In this document: positions 43,791 through 52,761 of the stretch, in pieces
Position numbering within the stretch: position 1 is the stretch's first letter
How the letters are laid out: every line of letters begins with the position of its first letter
From: Phycisphaera sp.
GTDB taxonomy: Bacteria > Planctomycetota > Phycisphaerae > Phycisphaerales > UBA1924
DNA length: 64,000 bases
Direction: 5' to 3'
Assembly (NCBI GenBank): GCA_025916675.1
Contig: CP098402.1
Coordinates: forward strand, 3,281,205 to 3,345,204
Translations under genes and position numbers: made by a program
Notes under the pieces: generated by a model
Databases searched by the model: none
Told to the model about the DNA's origin: nothing
The model's input: only the letters and a program-made list of their open reading frames with translations

Positions 43791-44437
43791 CGGCGGCGAC
43801 GCAACGCTAAAGCGCCCAGGCCGAACACAGCCAGCGACGCCGGTGCCGGCACGATCACGTCCTCGACGTAATGGATCGCCGCGTCGTGGACGCGCTCGTC
43901 CTCGCCGTTGTTGAACACCAGGTATGTGGTCAGCGCGCTGCCGATGCTCGAGTCGCTGCTCGAGAAGTCGAGCGCCAGCAGGTACACGCCCGTCTCGGGA
44001 TCGTTCAGATAGAAGTCGTAATGCTCGTCGAAGCCGGCCGGGCCCACGCCGATGCCGAAGCCCGGGGCCGAGCCGGCCAGCGGGCTGGTGGCGCTCAGGG
44101 GCCCGAACTCGAGCGTGTAGGTCTGGGGAGCGATCACGAATGTCGAGCCGTCCCAGCGCTGCACGGGGCTGGCAAAGTCGAAGTTCAGGTCGCTATCGGG
44201 GAACTCGCCCGCCGCGGCAAAGAGGCCGGGGCCGTCGGCATAGATGCGTCCGCCGAAGTCGAACATCTCGCCGGCGAAGACACGCTCGCCTGGAATCACG
44301 AACTCGCCGCCGGGCCCGTCCTCGACGATGCCGGTCACGATGCGGCCGTCGATGATCTTCAGGCCCACGTCGCCCTCGTGGGCAAGTGCGGTGCCGGCGA
44401 CGGCCAGAGCGATGGCTGCGGTCAGTGTATTGCGCAT
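43787..44437 (-). CDS. Secreted PEP-CTERM protein, paralogue of the next gene upstream
   Basis: A short signal peptide (MRNTLTAAIALAVAGTALA) precedes the mature sequence HEGDVGLKIIDGRI. The C-terminus is a PEP-CTERM sorting signal: VPAPASLAVFGLGALALRRRR, with the Pro-rich start, hydrophobic stretch and basic tail read by exosortase. The middle (ERVFAGEMFDFGGRIY, FDEHYDFYLND, GVYLLALDFSSS) aligns with its neighbour at 44,480, which ends differently. It is probably cell-surface or exported; ligand unknown. It converges with the pseudouridine synthase gene, overlapping by 4 bp. Confidence 0.8.
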   Translation of the reverse strand: MRNTLTAAIALAVAGTALAHEGDVGLKIIDGRIVTGIVEDGPGGEFVIPGERVFAGEMFDFGGRIYADGPGLFAAAGEFPDSDLNFDFASPVQRWDGSTFVIAPQTYTLEFGPLSATSPLAGSAPGFGIGVGPAGFDEHYDFYLNDPETGVYLLALDFSSSDSSIGSALTTYLVFNNGEDERVHDAAIHYVEDVIVPAPASLAVFGLGALALRRRR

Positions 44438-44479
44438 TGGGATCCTCTCTTCTTCTCTCTGAACTCTCTCCGGGCGATA

Positions 44480-45241
44480 TCAGCAGCCCGCGTCGAACTC
44501 GTTCTGGAAACTCAGGAAATCGAAAATGGTCAGCGATCCGTCGCCATCAAAATCCGCCGCGAGATCGCCCGCGTCGAACAGGTTCTGGAATGCCAGGAAG
44601 TCGAAGATGGTCAGCGATCCATCACCGTCCATGTCGGCCCGGCAGGGCGTGCCCACCAGCGTGTCCTCGACCCAGGCCACCGCGTCGGCCAGGTCGTCGG
44701 CGCTGGCGTTCTGGCCAAAGACAAGGAAGAAGGGGGCGCTTTCCTCCACTGCCCCGCCTTCTTGCCAGAGCGTCATCTCGAGCAGGTACACGCCGTCGCT
44801 GGCCGGGCTCAGCAGCTCGTATGCGAGGTGGTGGTGGAACTTGCCGGTGGTGCTGGCCTGGCCGAACACGAAGCCAGGCAGCGATCCCGTCAGGGGTGTC
44901 TCGATCGACACCGGGCCCTTACTGATCAGGATCCGCGAGTCGGCCACGCTGGTGAACGCGGCGCCGTCCCATTCGAGCACGGGCGAGAGCACATCGAATC
45001 CCAACGCCGCACGCGGCACGAAGGCATCGGTCGGCGAATCGAAGCCCGGGTCGTTCGTCCAGTTGGGCAGCTTGCCGAACTCGGTGTCGAACACGCGCCG
45101 GCCGAAGACGGCTGAGCCGCCCTCGGCAAAGCCGGTCTCGATCATGCCGCGCTCGCCGGTGATGACGATGTCACCCTCGTGCGTCTGGGCCGCCGCGGCG
45201 GTCGCCAGCAACGCGGTCGTAAACACAATCAACTGTTTCAT
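44480..45241 (-). CDS. Secreted protein with paired FDFLAFQN motifs, paralogue of the PEP-CTERM neighbour
   Basis: Signal peptide MKQLIVFTTALLATAAAA. The body (THEGDIVITGERGMIETG, GVYLLEMTLWQEGG, FFLVFGQNAS) matches the PEP-CTERM gene beside it in strand order and motifs. The C-terminus, instead of a PEP-CTERM helix, has two DGDGSLTIFDFLxFQN repeats ending EFDAGC. The two genes look like a tandem duplication in which the sorting end was exchanged. Same direction, 42 bp apart. Confidence 0.82.
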   Translation of the reverse strand: MKQLIVFTTALLATAAAAQTHEGDIVITGERGMIETGFAEGGSAVFGRRVFDTEFGKLPNWTNDPGFDSPTDAFVPRAALGFDVLSPVLEWDGAAFTSVADSRILISKGPVSIETPLTGSLPGFVFGQASTTGKFHHHLAYELLSPASDGVYLLEMTLWQEGGAVEESAPFFLVFGQNASADDLADAVAWVEDTLVGTPCRADMDGDGSLTIFDFLAFQNLFDAGDLAADFDGDGSLTIFDFLSFQNEFDAGC

Positions 45242-45262
45242 CGCATGCCTCCTTGGTTGGCG

Positions 45263-46048
45263 CTACTGCGCGACGCGCGGGTCGAAGCGGTTCTTCTCGT
45301 AGCTCTCATACACGTCCTCGAACTTCTCGATGGACGCGTGGCCGTCGAGGTAGCCGTAGGTGGCGCGGGCCGACCAGTCACCGCCGTTGCCGCCGTGGGC
45401 GTTGATCTGCGATTCGAGCGAGGCTCGCAGCGGGATGCGCCCGCCGGGCGCGGCGCCCCAGTCCTCGGCGTGCACGTGGTCGGTGCGCGCAAAGTCGGCG
45501 CTCGCGTCCGTCTGACCAAAGGTCATCATCAGCCACTGCACCGTCGCGTAGGGCCGCTCGATCAGCCGGTCGGCGTCGAACGTCGCGTCGGGCGAGGGCG
45601 CCACGCTGCGCGTCGTGTAGTTGTTCAGCCCATAGCTGGTCCAGCGGGCCAGCTCGCCCAGGCCCGTCTCGCCCGCGCGCACGCGACGCAGCGCCTCGGC
45701 GAAGCTCAGGCCCTCGAACTGCCCGCCTTCTTCGACCGACCAGAACGGGCTGCGGTCGACCGGCGAGCGGATCGCCAGGCCGCCCTCGGTGTAATCGGCC
45801 AGCAGCACGGGCCACGCGTTGGGAATGTCGGCGATGCCGCCGTGCGCCAGGCCGGCGTCGACGTAGTGGCCCTTGTTGTCGTCGGCGTACAGCCGCTGGG
45901 CGAGCCCGAGCGATCGGGCCTGGCTCAGGCATACCGCCCCGCGGGCCGTCGCCCTCGCCTGGCCGAGCGCCGGCAGCAGGATGCCGACGAGCACCGCGAT
46001 GATGGCGATGACCACGAGCAACTCGATGAGCGTGAAGGCGTGCCGCAT
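45263..46048 (-). CDS. Prepilin-like protein (DUF1559-type secreted protein)
   Basis: The N-terminus [20 protein letters not shown] is a type IV prepilin cleavage/methylation signal with the +5 Glu (AFTLIE). The remaining 230 residues are rich in Gly, Ala and aromatic residues with a [15 protein letters not shown]-type end, as in the many pseudopilin-like planctomycete proteins. It is likely exported to the surface or to a type II secretion pseudopilus. It lies 21 bp upstream of the secreted pair, possibly one operon. Confidence 0.85.
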   Translation of the reverse strand: MRHAFTLIELLVVIAIIAVLVGILLPALGQARATARGAVCLSQARSLGLAQRLYADDNKGHYVDAGLAHGGIADIPNAWPVLLADYTEGGLAIRSPVDRSPFWSVEEGGQFEGLSFAEALRRVRAGETGLGELARWTSYGLNNYTTRSVAPSPDATFDADRLIERPYATVQWLMMTFGQTDASADFARTDHVHAEDWGAAPGGRIPLRASLESQINAHGGNGGDWSARATYGYLDGHASIEKFEDVYESYEKNRFDPRVAQ

Positions 46049-46149
46049 GCAAGGGCTCCGGAGCGGTTACTGAGACTGCACTGTCAATACTACGATTACT
46101 GAGAACGCGTTACAAAAACTTTCACCCAATTCGCCGTTAGGATTGTCCA

Positions 46150-47226
46150 GTGTCCGCCCTCCTTACGAGCCCCAGCACCACCCAGAACCCTGCCATCGGC
46201 CGGCCGTTAACCATTGGTGGTGTTGGGCTTACGACCAACCTGATGCTGGCCCCCATCGCCAATTACTGCGACCTGGCCTTCCGCCTCACCTGCCGAGACC
46301 AGGGCGGAGTGGGCCTGGCCTGCACCGACCTCCTGAGCCCCCAGGGCCTGCTCCGCGGCTCGGCGGCCAGCCTCGACCTCGCCCGGACCAGCGACGAGGA
46401 CAAGCCGGTGGGCATGCAGCTCTACGGGGCCGACCCCGCCGTGATGGCCGAGGGGGCCCGGTGGGCCGCCGATCACGGGGCGACGATCGTCGACATCAAC
46501 ATGGGCTGCCCGGTCGACAAGGTCTGCAAGAAGGACGGCGGCAGCAAGCTGATGTGCAACGTGCCGGGCGCCATCCGCCTGGCCGAGGCCGTGCGCGCGG
46601 CGCTGCCCAGCCATGTCCCGCTGACCGCCAAGATGCGCCTGGGTTGGAGCGAGGAGGACTGCCAGAAAGGCGTCGCGGGCGCGCTCGCGTTGGGATTGGT
46701 TGATGTTGGCGTGAGCGCCATCACCGTGCATGGCCGCACCACTGAGATGAGGTTCAAGGGCGACTGCCGCCGCGAGGACATCGCCCGCGTCGTGCGCAGG
46801 GTGAAGGACCGCCACCCCACCATCCCGGTCATCGGCAACGGCGACGTCAAGACCGCCCAGGACTGCATCGACATGATGGCGGACACCGGCTGCGACGGCG
46901 TCATGATCGGCCGCGGCGCGCTCAGCACGCCCTGGCTCTTCCGCGACGCGTGGGCCTTGCAGACCACGGGCGAGGTCCCCGCCGAGCCGAGCGAGCGGGA
47001 GAAGCTCGACATCGTCCGCGCCTTCTTCGACCGCATGCTCACCTTCCGCGACGAGCACTACGCGATGAACCACATCCGCCGGCGGATCTCCTGGTTCGCC
47101 AAGCGGATCAACGGGGGGCATTGCAAGGAACTGAAGGAGGCCATCCGCACGGCCGAGGACCCCGCGGCGGTGGAGGCGGCGTTACGTTCCTGGCAGGCGT
47201 CCGGCCCCGCGCCCGCCCACGCGTGA
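46150..47226 (+). CDS. dusB: tRNA-dihydrouridine synthase (DusB-like)
   Basis: FMN-dependent reductase of tRNA uridines. LTTNLMLAPIANYCDLAFRL is the barrel start, DINMGCPVDKVCKKDGGSKLM holds the active-site Cys region (KVxKxxxGSxLM), and VHGRTTEMRFKG and GNGDVKTAQD follow; GRGALSTPWLF is the phosphate loop. The C-terminal RNA-binding helix bundle is present. GTG at 46150 starts the protein. Clade (DusA, B or C) is judged from motif only. Confidence 0.93.
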   Translation: MSALLTSPSTTQNPAIGRPLTIGGVGLTTNLMLAPIANYCDLAFRLTCRDQGGVGLACTDLLSPQGLLRGSAASLDLARTSDEDKPVGMQLYGADPAVMAEGARWAADHGATIVDINMGCPVDKVCKKDGGSKLMCNVPGAIRLAEAVRAALPSHVPLTAKMRLGWSEEDCQKGVAGALALGLVDVGVSAITVHGRTTEMRFKGDCRREDIARVVRRVKDRHPTIPVIGNGDVKTAQDCIDMMADTGCDGVMIGRGALSTPWLFRDAWALQTTGEVPAEPSEREKLDIVRAFFDRMLTFRDEHYAMNHIRRRISWFAKRINGGHCKELKEAIRTAEDPAAVEAALRSWQASGPAPAHA

Positions 47227-47311
47227 AAGATTTCCGAGGCCCCCGCGCATTCGCGCAACCGGTGCGCGTTTCGCGTCCGAGAACGCCCCCAGGGTCCGCG
47301 TAACCGAAGTT

Positions 47312-47563
47312 CAGAATGATTCGGTGATGGCACAGAATGATTCTGCCACTGCACGGAGAGGTTCCGAAGCTGCACAGAATGTTCCCGCACCTGTCCAGAA
47401 CGATTCCGAAGCTGCACAGAACCATTTTGCACCTGCACCGAAGGCTCCGGTCGCGGCCCCGAGACGTTCCGTTGTTGCACGGAGAGGTTCTGGTGCTGCC
47501 CCGGAGGGTTCCGGTGTTGCCCCGCGGCCCCCGGTGACGGTTCCGAACGATCCCCGGACGCCC
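47312..47563. repeat. About twelve 21-bp degenerate tandem repeats
   Basis: The register is exact: each unit starts C[AC]GA.. or C[CG]G.. and has GATTCCG/GTTCCG in the middle and CTGCA/GTTGC at the end. Units begin at 47312, 47333, 47354, 47375 and so on every 21 bases until about 47,563. Because 21 is a multiple of three, long open frames appear on both strands. It is directly upstream of the HAF-repeat gene and downstream of dusB. The repeat may hold protein-binding sites or be a minisatellite. Confidence 0.85.
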
Positions 47564-47638
47564 GGTGAATCGGGCCGCAAGATTCTGGCCCGCCAGGGGC
47601 CGTTTTGTGGTATGCTGTTCATAGGAAGGAGCGCCCCG

Positions 47639-48901
47639 ATGCCCGAGATCCGAGTTTCTACCCATCCGATTGCCCTCCTCGCCGCCAGCGGCCTGGCCCT
47701 GGCGGCCGCGAGCACCGCGCACGGCCAGGCGACCATCACCGCCATCGAGCCGCCCGCGGGCTACGCCGAGGTGTGGACGACCGACGCCAGCGGCGATGGC
47801 TCCACGATCGTGGGCTATGCCAGGGGCTCGGGCCGCCCGCCCACCCCGATCCTGTGGGATGCCATGCTGACCCCCACAGTGCTGGCCCCGCTGCCGGGTG
47901 ACACCCACGCCTACCCCAGCCACCTGACCGCCGATGGGTCGCTGGCGACCGGGGCGAGTGTGTTCGAGTTCTTCAGCCTGCCGGGGACGTCCCGCGCCGC
48001 CATCTGGAGCGCCGACGGCACCCCAGAGGTCTTGGGCACGCTGCCCGGCGACGACAACGCGGGTGCCAGCGGCATCAGCGCCGACGGGGCCATCGTCGCG
48101 GGCACCAGCCGCGGGCCGGACGGCGAACGCGCCTTCGTATGGACACGCGCGGGGGGCATGGTCGCCCTGGATGCGCCGGTGGGCAGCACGCGCTCGCGAG
48201 CCGGCCTGGTCAGCGCCAATGGCCGCGTGATCGCCGGGTCGATCCAAACCGACGAGGGCAACCGCATCGTGCGTTGGATCGATGCGGCCGAGGCCCAGGA
48301 GATCGGCGCGCTGCCGGGCGATCCCTTCGCCACGCCCTACGCCATCAGCGCCGATGGCTCGGCCATCGTGGGCTTCAGCGGGCGGCAGACGGGCCCGAGC
48401 CGGATGGTCCGCTGGACCGACGCGGGCGGCCTGGAGGACCTGGGCGTGCTGCCAGGCCGCTCGCGCAACCGCGCCACCGACGTGAGCGGCGACGGCTCGA
48501 TCGTCGTGGGCTACGGCGAGGCCATCGACGTCTTCCGAGCTGCGATGTGGACGCGGTCGACCGGCCTGGTCGACCTCAACACCTACCTACCCACGCTGGG
48601 CGTCGACCTGGGCGGCTGGACGCTCCGCCACGTGCAGGCCATCTCCGACGACGCGACGGTGATGACCGGCTCGGGCGTATTGGATGGCCAGATCCGCGCG
48701 TTCGTGATCCGCGACCTGGCGCCGCTGGTCCCCTGCCCCGCCGACCTCGACGCCGACGGCGACCTCACCATCTTCGACTTCCTCGCGTTCGGCAACCTCT
48801 TCGACCTCATGGACCCTCGCGCCGACTTCGACGGAGACGGCGACTTCACCATCTTCGACTTCCTGGCCTTCCAGAACGCCTTCGACGCCGGCTGCCCGTA
48901 G
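47639..48901 (+). CDS. Secreted HAF-repeat protein with paired FDFLAFQN motifs
   Basis: A GGAAGGAG site eight bases before the ATG at 47639 and a signal peptide (HPIALLAASGLALAAASTAH) fix the start; the in-frame extension through the 21-bp repeats was rejected. The mature part has seven or so HAF-type repeats of about 40 residues (SxDGSxIVGYARG..., AxIWSADGTPEVLGTLPGDD), a propeller-like unit seen in many secreted proteins. The end has two DxDGDxTIFDFLAFxN motifs. Function unknown. Confidence 0.85.
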   Translation: MPEIRVSTHPIALLAASGLALAAASTAHGQATITAIEPPAGYAEVWTTDASGDGSTIVGYARGSGRPPTPILWDAMLTPTVLAPLPGDTHAYPSHLTADGSLATGASVFEFFSLPGTSRAAIWSADGTPEVLGTLPGDDNAGASGISADGAIVAGTSRGPDGERAFVWTRAGGMVALDAPVGSTRSRAGLVSANGRVIAGSIQTDEGNRIVRWIDAAEAQEIGALPGDPFATPYAISADGSAIVGFSGRQTGPSRMVRWTDAGGLEDLGVLPGRSRNRATDVSGDGSIVVGYGEAIDVFRAAMWTRSTGLVDLNTYLPTLGVDLGGWTLRHVQAISDDATVMTGSGVLDGQIRAFVIRDLAPLVPCPADLDADGDLTIFDFLAFGNLFDLMDPRADFDGDGDFTIFDFLAFQNAFDAGCP

Positions 48902-48932
48902 TGCCGAGCGCTCTTGGTGGGCGGGTATTGGT

Positions 48933-48957
48933 CCGCGTGCTCACGCCCGCGGCTCGG
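48933..48957. repeat. Half copy of the 13,865 palindromic element
   Basis: The 25 bases are identical to most of one arm of the inverted repeat at 13865-13945. The opposite arm is largely lost; only CCGAGC at 48904-48909 can pair with its end. It lies between convergent genes and may aid termination. Confidence 0.75.
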
Positions 48958-48975
48958 TGAAGAGTCCGGAGCGCC

Positions 48976-51012
48976 TCAGGCCGTCGCCAGCCCCCGCATC
49001 GAAGCCTCGCGCCGCTTGGGGCCGCCCTCGGCCTCGCCCTCGATGGCGGCGAAGCTCTCGCCGAAGCGGAACAGGCGGAAGCTGTTGAACATCACGAACA
49101 GCACCGGCAGGATCTGGTAGAGCCCCGCGACGGTCAGGTTGATGAAGCCCGTCGAGGCGATCACCAGGCCCACGATCACGAACAGGATCGACGCGATGAT
49201 GTTCTGCAGGATGATCGCCTTGGTCTTGCGGGCCAGCTCGATGAAGAAGGGGATGCGGCTGAGGTCGTCGTTCATGAGCGCGACGCCCGCCGAGTTGGCC
49301 GCGATGTCCGACCCGCTCAGACCCATCGCCACGCCCACGTCGGCCTCGGCCAGCGAGGGGCCGTCGTTGATGCCGTCGCCGACCATCATCACGCGGTAGC
49401 CGCGGTCGACCAGGTCTCGCACGAGCTGGTACTTCTCCTCGGGCAGGCACTCGGCCTCGATGGCGTCGACGCCCACCGCCACGCCCACACGCTTGGCCAC
49501 GCTCAGGCGGTCACCGGTGAAGATCGCGATGTGCCGCGCGCCCAGCTCGCGCAGGCGTTGCAGCACGTTCTTGGTGTTCTTGCGGACGCGGTCTTCCAGA
49601 CCAACCACGCCCATGTACCTGCCGTCGCGCATCACGTGCACGCCGCTGACGCCCTCGATCTTGGCCTCGATCGTCTCGATCGCCGACGCCTGGCCGGGCT
49701 TGAGCTCCTTGAGCCAGCTCGACCGGCCGACGTGCAACTCGCCCTTCTCGGTCACCGCGCGCACGCCCTTGCCGTGGAACTCCTGGAAGTCGCTGGGCGT
49801 CTCGACGGGCACTCGCGCCTTGTCGGCGGTTCGCGCGATGGACTGGGCCAGCGGGTGGTTGCTGTTGCGTTCGGCCGTCGCGGCAGCCTTCAGCAGGTCG
49901 GCACCCTCGATGCCCTCGGCGGGGATCAGTTTGGTCACTTCGAAGGTGCCGGTGGTGATCGTGCCGGTCTTGTCCATGATGATCGTGTTCACGCTCGCGG
50001 CGGCTTCCAGGAAGCTCGTGCTCTTCACGAGGATGCCCAAGCGGGCCGCGGCACCGAAGGCCGCGACCATCGCCGTCGGGCTCGCGAGCAGCAAGGCCGC
50101 GGGCACCGCGACGACCAGCACGGCCAGGGCCGACGCGAACGCGTCCTGCTGCGTCTGCGCGTTGTTGGCGCTCAGCATGAAGACAATGAACGCGACACCA
50201 ATAGCGATCGGAACAAAGAATCTTGCCACCTGCTCGATGATCTGCTGCCGCTGCGTCTTGGTGCTCTCGGCTTCGCGGATGAGCTGGGTCACCTTGCCGA
50301 TGGTCGTGTCCTCGCCCACCTGCGTGACCTCGAGCTCGATGATGCCCGAGAGGTTCGTCGTGCCCGCGTACACCTCGCTGCCCGCCTGCACCGAGACGGG
50401 GATCGCCTCACCGGTCAGCGACGCCTGGTTGATTTCGCTCTGGCCCTTCACGATGCGGCCGTCCACCGGTAGGTTCTCGCCGGGCCGGACGCGGACGATC
50501 TGGCCCAGCGTGACGTCGGTAATCTGGACTTCCGATTCGGTGCCCTGCTCATCGACCACGCGGGCGGTGTCGGGGGTCAGGCCCACGAGCGCCTCGATGG
50601 CGCGCCGGGCACCGCTGGCCGTCCGCTCGACGATCTCGTTGGAGATGTTCAGGATGAAGGCCAGCAGCCCGGCCTCGAAGTACCGCTCGAGCGCGAGCGC
50701 GCCCCCCACGGCGATGACCACCAAGCAGCGCGAGCCGAACTCGCCCAGCCGCAGCTCGCGCCAAGCCGGCGGCAGCAAATAGGCCCCCAGCAGCAGGGCC
50801 GCGAGCCCCGCGGGCACGGCCGCCACCGATTCGCTGGCCATGCCCGTCCACTTGGCGATCACCGAGCACGCCAGCACGATGGCCGCCCCCAGGAAGACGA
50901 AGATCTTCTTCTCGATCGTGGCTTCCTGTTCGCTCTCGGTGCCGAGCTCGGGGCTGTCCAATGGCGCGGTGGGCTCCATCTCGTCGCGTCGGGCGGAGGC
51001 GATGGTCGACAT
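48976..51012 (-). CDS. P1B-type heavy-metal ATPase lacking the CPC motif
   Basis: P-type ATPase blocks are all present: TGEAIPV, DKTGTITTG (phosphorylated Asp), HP-type motif NSNHPLAQSI and GDGINDGPSLAEAD. The NSNHPL motif and six-plus-two helices indicate the P1B metal-transport group, not KdpB. The TM6 metal-binding motif, normally CPC, reads VVAVPAALLLASPT, so both cysteines are missing. There is no N-terminal HMA domain. Substrate is therefore unknown; it could be a non-thiol metal or the pump may be altered. The first about 35 residues are polar. Confidence 0.88.
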   Translation of the reverse strand: MSTIASARRDEMEPTAPLDSPELGTESEQEATIEKKIFVFLGAAIVLACSVIAKWTGMASESVAAVPAGLAALLLGAYLLPPAWRELRLGEFGSRCLVVIAVGGALALERYFEAGLLAFILNISNEIVERTASGARRAIEALVGLTPDTARVVDEQGTESEVQITDVTLGQIVRVRPGENLPVDGRIVKGQSEINQASLTGEAIPVSVQAGSEVYAGTTNLSGIIELEVTQVGEDTTIGKVTQLIREAESTKTQRQQIIEQVARFFVPIAIGVAFIVFMLSANNAQTQQDAFASALAVLVVAVPAALLLASPTAMVAAFGAAARLGILVKSTSFLEAAASVNTIIMDKTGTITTGTFEVTKLIPAEGIEGADLLKAAATAERNSNHPLAQSIARTADKARVPVETPSDFQEFHGKGVRAVTEKGELHVGRSSWLKELKPGQASAIETIEAKIEGVSGVHVMRDGRYMGVVGLEDRVRKNTKNVLQRLRELGARHIAIFTGDRLSVAKRVGVAVGVDAIEAECLPEEKYQLVRDLVDRGYRVMMVGDGINDGPSLAEADVGVAMGLSGSDIAANSAGVALMNDDLSRIPFFIELARKTKAIILQNIIASILFVIVGLVIASTGFINLTVAGLYQILPVLFVMFNSFRLFRFGESFAAIEGEAEGGPKRREASMRGLATA

Positions 51013-51191
51013 GGGCGCAAGTCTCCTGCGAAGGGTCGCTCAGGGGCAAATTCGAGAGCCAGAATCGGGCTGGGAGCCACTTTAGGCCCCCGAACACGCC
51101 CCCCAAACGCGCACGGTACAACTCCTGCGCGGGCGGGGTAGCCGCCTGCTACGGCCGTCCCCCGCCCCCGGTTCGCGGCGTATCGTGCCCC

Positions 51192-52238
51192 ATGCGACAC
51201 GCGGCGGTCCTCGGGAGCGGCCAGATGGGCCTGGTCTGCACGGCCATCCTGGCCTCGGCCTCCCCCCAACTCGATGCTCCCGATCCCGGCGGCGATGACG
51301 CCGAGATCGGTCGCATCGCCCTGTGGGGCCACGACCTCGACACCCAGCACAGGCTGGCCCAGGTCCGCCACAGCCCCTTACTCGAGGGCTTTACCCTGCC
51401 CGAGCGCGTGGGCGTGGCCCTCAGCGACGAATCGGCCCTCCAGGGCGCCGGCCTCATCGTCTGCGCCATCCCCGTCCAGCACATCCGAGAGGCCTTCACC
51501 CGCCTCAAGGCCCACGTCCCCCACGGCGCGGGCGTGGTCAGCACGGCCAAGGGCCTCGAGACCGACACCCACCTTCGGCCCACCGAGATCATCGGGGAAG
51601 TGATCGGCAGCGATCGTCCCCTCGCCGCCCTCAGCGGGCCCACCATCGCCGCCGAGCTGGCCCGGGGGCTGCCCGCCACCATGATCGCCGCCAGCGACGA
51701 CCACGTGTTCGCGGAAAACGTCCAGCGCTGGTTCGCCGCCAGCTACCTGCGGATCTACACGTCGAACGATCTGGTGGGCACCGAACTGGCCGGCGCCATC
51801 AAGAACGTCATCGCCATTGCTGCGGGCATCCTCGATGGCCTCCAGGCCGGCTACAACGCCAAGAGCGCCCTGCTCGCGCGAGGCCTGGCCGAGATCGTCC
51901 GTTTAGGCGTCGCCATGGGCGCCCAGCCCGAGACCTTCTTCGGCGTCGCCGGCGTGGGCGACTTGGCCACCACCTGCTTCAGCCCCCAGGGCCGCAACCG
52001 CGCCTGCGGCGAAGCGCTCGGCAAGGGCCGCACCCTCGAACAACACATGAAGGCGACGATGCACGTCGTCGAGGGCGTGGCGACGACCAAGGCCGTGATG
52101 GAACTTGCCAAGAAGCACAACGTCGAGATGCCCATCTGCGAGGCCGTCCACTCGGTGCTCTTCGACGGCCTCGACCCCGTCGACGCCATCGGCGTGCTCA
52201 TGAGCCGGCCGCAGAAGCGAGAGCGGTTGGCGGAGTAA
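51192..52238 (+). CDS. gpsA: Glycerol-3-phosphate dehydrogenase [NAD(P)+]
   Basis: It supplies glycerol-3-phosphate for phospholipids. AAVLGSGQMGLVC is the Rossmann nucleotide loop; STAKGLE and LSGPTIAAEL follow, with the catalytic Lys in LAGAIKNVIAIAAGI and the GVGDLATTCFSPQGRN segment near the end. Compared with E. coli GpsA, the first loop is GSGQMG and not GAGSYG. A 16-residue insertion follows the first beta-strand. Length 348, normal. It converges with the cupin gene, one base apart. Confidence 0.95.
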   Translation: MRHAAVLGSGQMGLVCTAILASASPQLDAPDPGGDDAEIGRIALWGHDLDTQHRLAQVRHSPLLEGFTLPERVGVALSDESALQGAGLIVCAIPVQHIREAFTRLKAHVPHGAGVVSTAKGLETDTHLRPTEIIGEVIGSDRPLAALSGPTIAAELARGLPATMIAASDDHVFAENVQRWFAASYLRIYTSNDLVGTELAGAIKNVIAIAAGILDGLQAGYNAKSALLARGLAEIVRLGVAMGAQPETFFGVAGVGDLATTCFSPQGRNRACGEALGKGRTLEQHMKATMHVVEGVATTKAVMELAKKHNVEMPICEAVHSVLFDGLDPVDAIGVLMSRPQKRERLAE

Positions 52239-52239
52239 T

Positions 52240-52761
52240 TCAGTCTCGCTGCGACCGCATCGATTTGGGCGCATCAAGAAACGACACACCCCATGAGGTT
52301 CCGAGTTCAGCCAAGGCATCCTGGGTGAGCTTGCCCGCCTTGGCCAGCGACTCCATAGCCTCAAAGAAGCCCATGAACCGGCCCGGCGTGACGACAATGG
52401 CCGTGCGTCCCACACCCCGACTGCCCGCCTTAGTGCAGCGAAAGCCGTGGGCGATCTCGCCGGGCACGAAGAGCACGTCGCCCGCGCCGGCATCGATCGT
52501 GTCGTCGTGCGTATAAAAGGTGAAGTTGCCTTCGAGCACGAAGAATGTCTCATCAAACGTGTGGTGCGCATGGAAGGGAGGGCCGCCACCCTCGGGCGTG
52601 TCGCCCACGATCACGCCGTGCGAGCCGCCGGTCATTTCCGTGGTGACCGGTACGGCGGCCCTGGTACCGCCAGCATGACCCTCCCCGAGGCCCTCACTTG
52701 CCCGAACAATCTTGACAGCTCTTGGCTGGTCCAATTGGTCTGCCCCTTTCTGTGGGATCAC
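52240..52761 (-). CDS. Cupin-domain protein (173 aa)
   Basis: PFHAHHTFDETFFVLEGNF carries the first cupin motif (His, His, Glu), and GDVLFVPGEIAHGF the second. Single-domain, no signal peptide. Its start abuts the stop of the DUF5996 gene, so the two are an operon. Many such proteins are metal-dependent sugar or aromatic-ring enzymes, but the substrate is not readable here. Confidence 0.82.
   Translation of the reverse strand: MIPQKGADQLDQPRAVKIVRASEGLGEGHAGGTRAAVPVTTEMTGGSHGVIVGDTPEGGGPPFHAHHTFDETFFVLEGNFTFYTHDDTIDAGAGDVLFVPGEIAHGFRCTKAGSRGVGRTAIVVTPGRFMGFFEAMESLAKAGKLTQDALAELGTSWGVSFLDAPKSMRSQRD

Noticed and set aside
47058-47480. Leftward frame of heptapeptide repeats (SVQLRN type)
   Set aside because: It is the other strand of the 21-bp repeats and continues antisense into dusB; no ribosome site.
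47324-47638. In-frame extension of the HAF-repeat gene through the 21-bp repeats
   Set aside because: A good ribosome site and signal peptide lie at 47639, and the frame is open only because 21 is divisible by three.
48976-51012. KdpB annotation for the P-type ATPase
   Set aside because: The HP-type motif (NSNHPLAQSI) and helix layout are of P1B pumps, and no kdpA or kdpC is near.
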